Shown here piece after piece: positions 47,892-48,459 of a stretch of 48,459 nucleotides of DNA. Position numbers and translations under genes: made by a program. Location of the stretch: positions 1 to 48,459 of the forward strand of contig CAVEYD010000006.1 of the NCBI GenBank assembly GCA_963619835.1, in the 5' to 3' direction. This DNA comes from Fimimonas sp963619835 (GTDB lineage Bacteria; Bacillota; Clostridia; Christensenellales; CAG-314). Positions within the stretch are counted from its first letter, which is position 1. The number at the start of each line of letters is the position of its first letter. Under the pieces are notes generated by a model. That model was not told the DNA's origin. It ran no database searches and saw nothing but the letters and a program-made list of their open reading frames with translations.

Positions 47892-48459
47892 TTAGTCGTT
47901 TTTGTCATCGACGTTTTCTTCTTTCTTTTCTTCGGTTTCTTCTTTTTCTTTGGGTAGGAAAGAGTAAATAACTTTGATTGCGTTATCGTCAAGTTTGTGT
48001 TTTCTGTAAAGGAAGAAATATCCAAGAACATAAGCGATAATTAAGAGTAATAGCAAGATTCCAAACACGATTCCTACAACAGCACCTGCAGGAAGACCTT
48101 TTTCTGTGGCATCTGTGTCGTTTCCACTATTGTCTTTGTCGTCACCTTTAGACGTATCGGGGGAACCTATCTTTTTGTATCCACTTACGAGTTCTTGTAC
48201 TTCAAGGGCATCTGCATTATTTAATGCGCCTGTTTTGCAAGTATATTTACAATAACAGAAGGTTCCGTTGTTGTAAGTATCGTCTCTTGTGAATGTATAA
48301 TTTACTCCGCCTATTTTTACAACGGGACTTCCGGTAAATTCGAAACCGTCATGTTCTACAAAGAGAAGTGTGACTGTTTCACCGGGGAGGCATCCTTCCG
48401 GATTAGTATATATATCGAAATCGAAAGTTTTGCCTTCTTGGTATTTGACTCTGATTTTT
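47892..48459 (-). CDS. Membrane-anchored surface protein, C-terminal part (partial)
   Basis: The minus-strand frame is open from the right edge to a TAA at 47892-47894, giving the last 189 residues; the start lies outside the window. The first 60 residues (VKYQEGKTFDFDIYTN, GETVTLLFVEHDGFEF, KIGGVNYTF) look like a divergent InlB-type beta repeat with a nearby CYCKYTC cysteine group. A Ser/Asp-rich linker (GDDKDNSGNDTDATEKG) leads to a single membrane helix (LPAGAVVGIVFGILLLLLII), then YRKHK and an acidic cytoplasmic tail of about 40 residues. The tail excludes sortase anchoring, so it is a single-pass membrane protein displayed outside. Probable role: surface binding or sensing; not determined. 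Confidence 0.8.
   Translation of the reverse strand, partial: KIRVKYQEGKTFDFDIYTNPEGCLPGETVTLLFVEHDGFEFTGSPVVKIGGVNYTFTRDDTYNNGTFCYCKYTCKTGALNNADALEVQELVSGYKKIGSPDTSKGDDKDNSGNDTDATEKGLPAGAVVGIVFGILLLLLIIAYVLGYFFLYRKHKLDDNAIKVIYSFLPKEKEETEEKKEENVDDKND

Overview
The window is about 48.5 kb of low-GC DNA from an anaerobic Firmicute. Three things point to Clostridia, probably a gut-associated lineage seen through a metagenome assembly: near-consensus sigma-A promoters (TTGACA and TATAAT-like boxes, 17-bp spacing, often an extended TGn), strong GGAG Shine-Dalgarno sites, and AT-rich coding with many secreted lipoproteins. A run of ten N at 6634-6643 marks a scaffold join, so linkage across that point is not proven by this sequence. 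I see no CRISPR array, no intact insertion sequence, no phage genes and no rRNA.

Left part (1-15.6 kb). A tightly packed plus-strand unit encodes HypB, a 972-residue iron-sulfur/flavin oxidoreductase with an NfnB/GltD-like core, and HypA. It suggests nickel-enzyme maturation tied to a redox hub, although no hydrogenase lies in the window. A shared terminator separates it from a convergent 738-residue protein whose C-terminal part resembles TerD-like/MXAN_6230-family stress proteins. After the N gap comes trpS with a DUF5685 protein, a degenerate J-domain protein with a cysteine-rich tail, and a membrane protein. A phosphoglucomutase/phosphomannomutase follows, then a convergent trkA-trkH potassium-uptake operon, and an XRE-family regulator with a membrane domain whose promoter implies a leaderless mRNA.

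Central part (15.8-44.7 kb). Every gene is on the minus strand, and the gene spacing suggests one or two very long transcription units. In transcription order: an InlB-repeat-type lipoprotein, oppA, oppB, oppC, oppD, oppF, a 75-residue membrane protein, a 2633-residue subtilisin-like surface protease with about 30 BspA-type leucine-rich repeats, then four more lipoproteins, three of them very large with Ig-like or fibronectin-like modules. The natural reading is a proteolysis and peptide-uptake system at the cell surface: the subtilase cuts protein, the lipoproteins and LRR region may bind polymer or cell surfaces, and Opp imports peptides. OppA, OppB and OppC each carry large extra segments predicted to lie on the outside of the membrane, as if they had been enlarged together.

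Right part (44.8-48.5 kb). mntP (manganese efflux) is preceded by a manganese-sensing yybP-ykoY riboswitch with its own promoter and an overlapping intrinsic terminator. A tRNA-Arg(ACG) gene with promoter and terminator is read the other way. Then come a PNPOx-like flavin-fold protein, a DUF1858 protein, a gene-poor stretch with a possible gene remnant, and the C-terminal part of a membrane-anchored surface protein running off the right edge.
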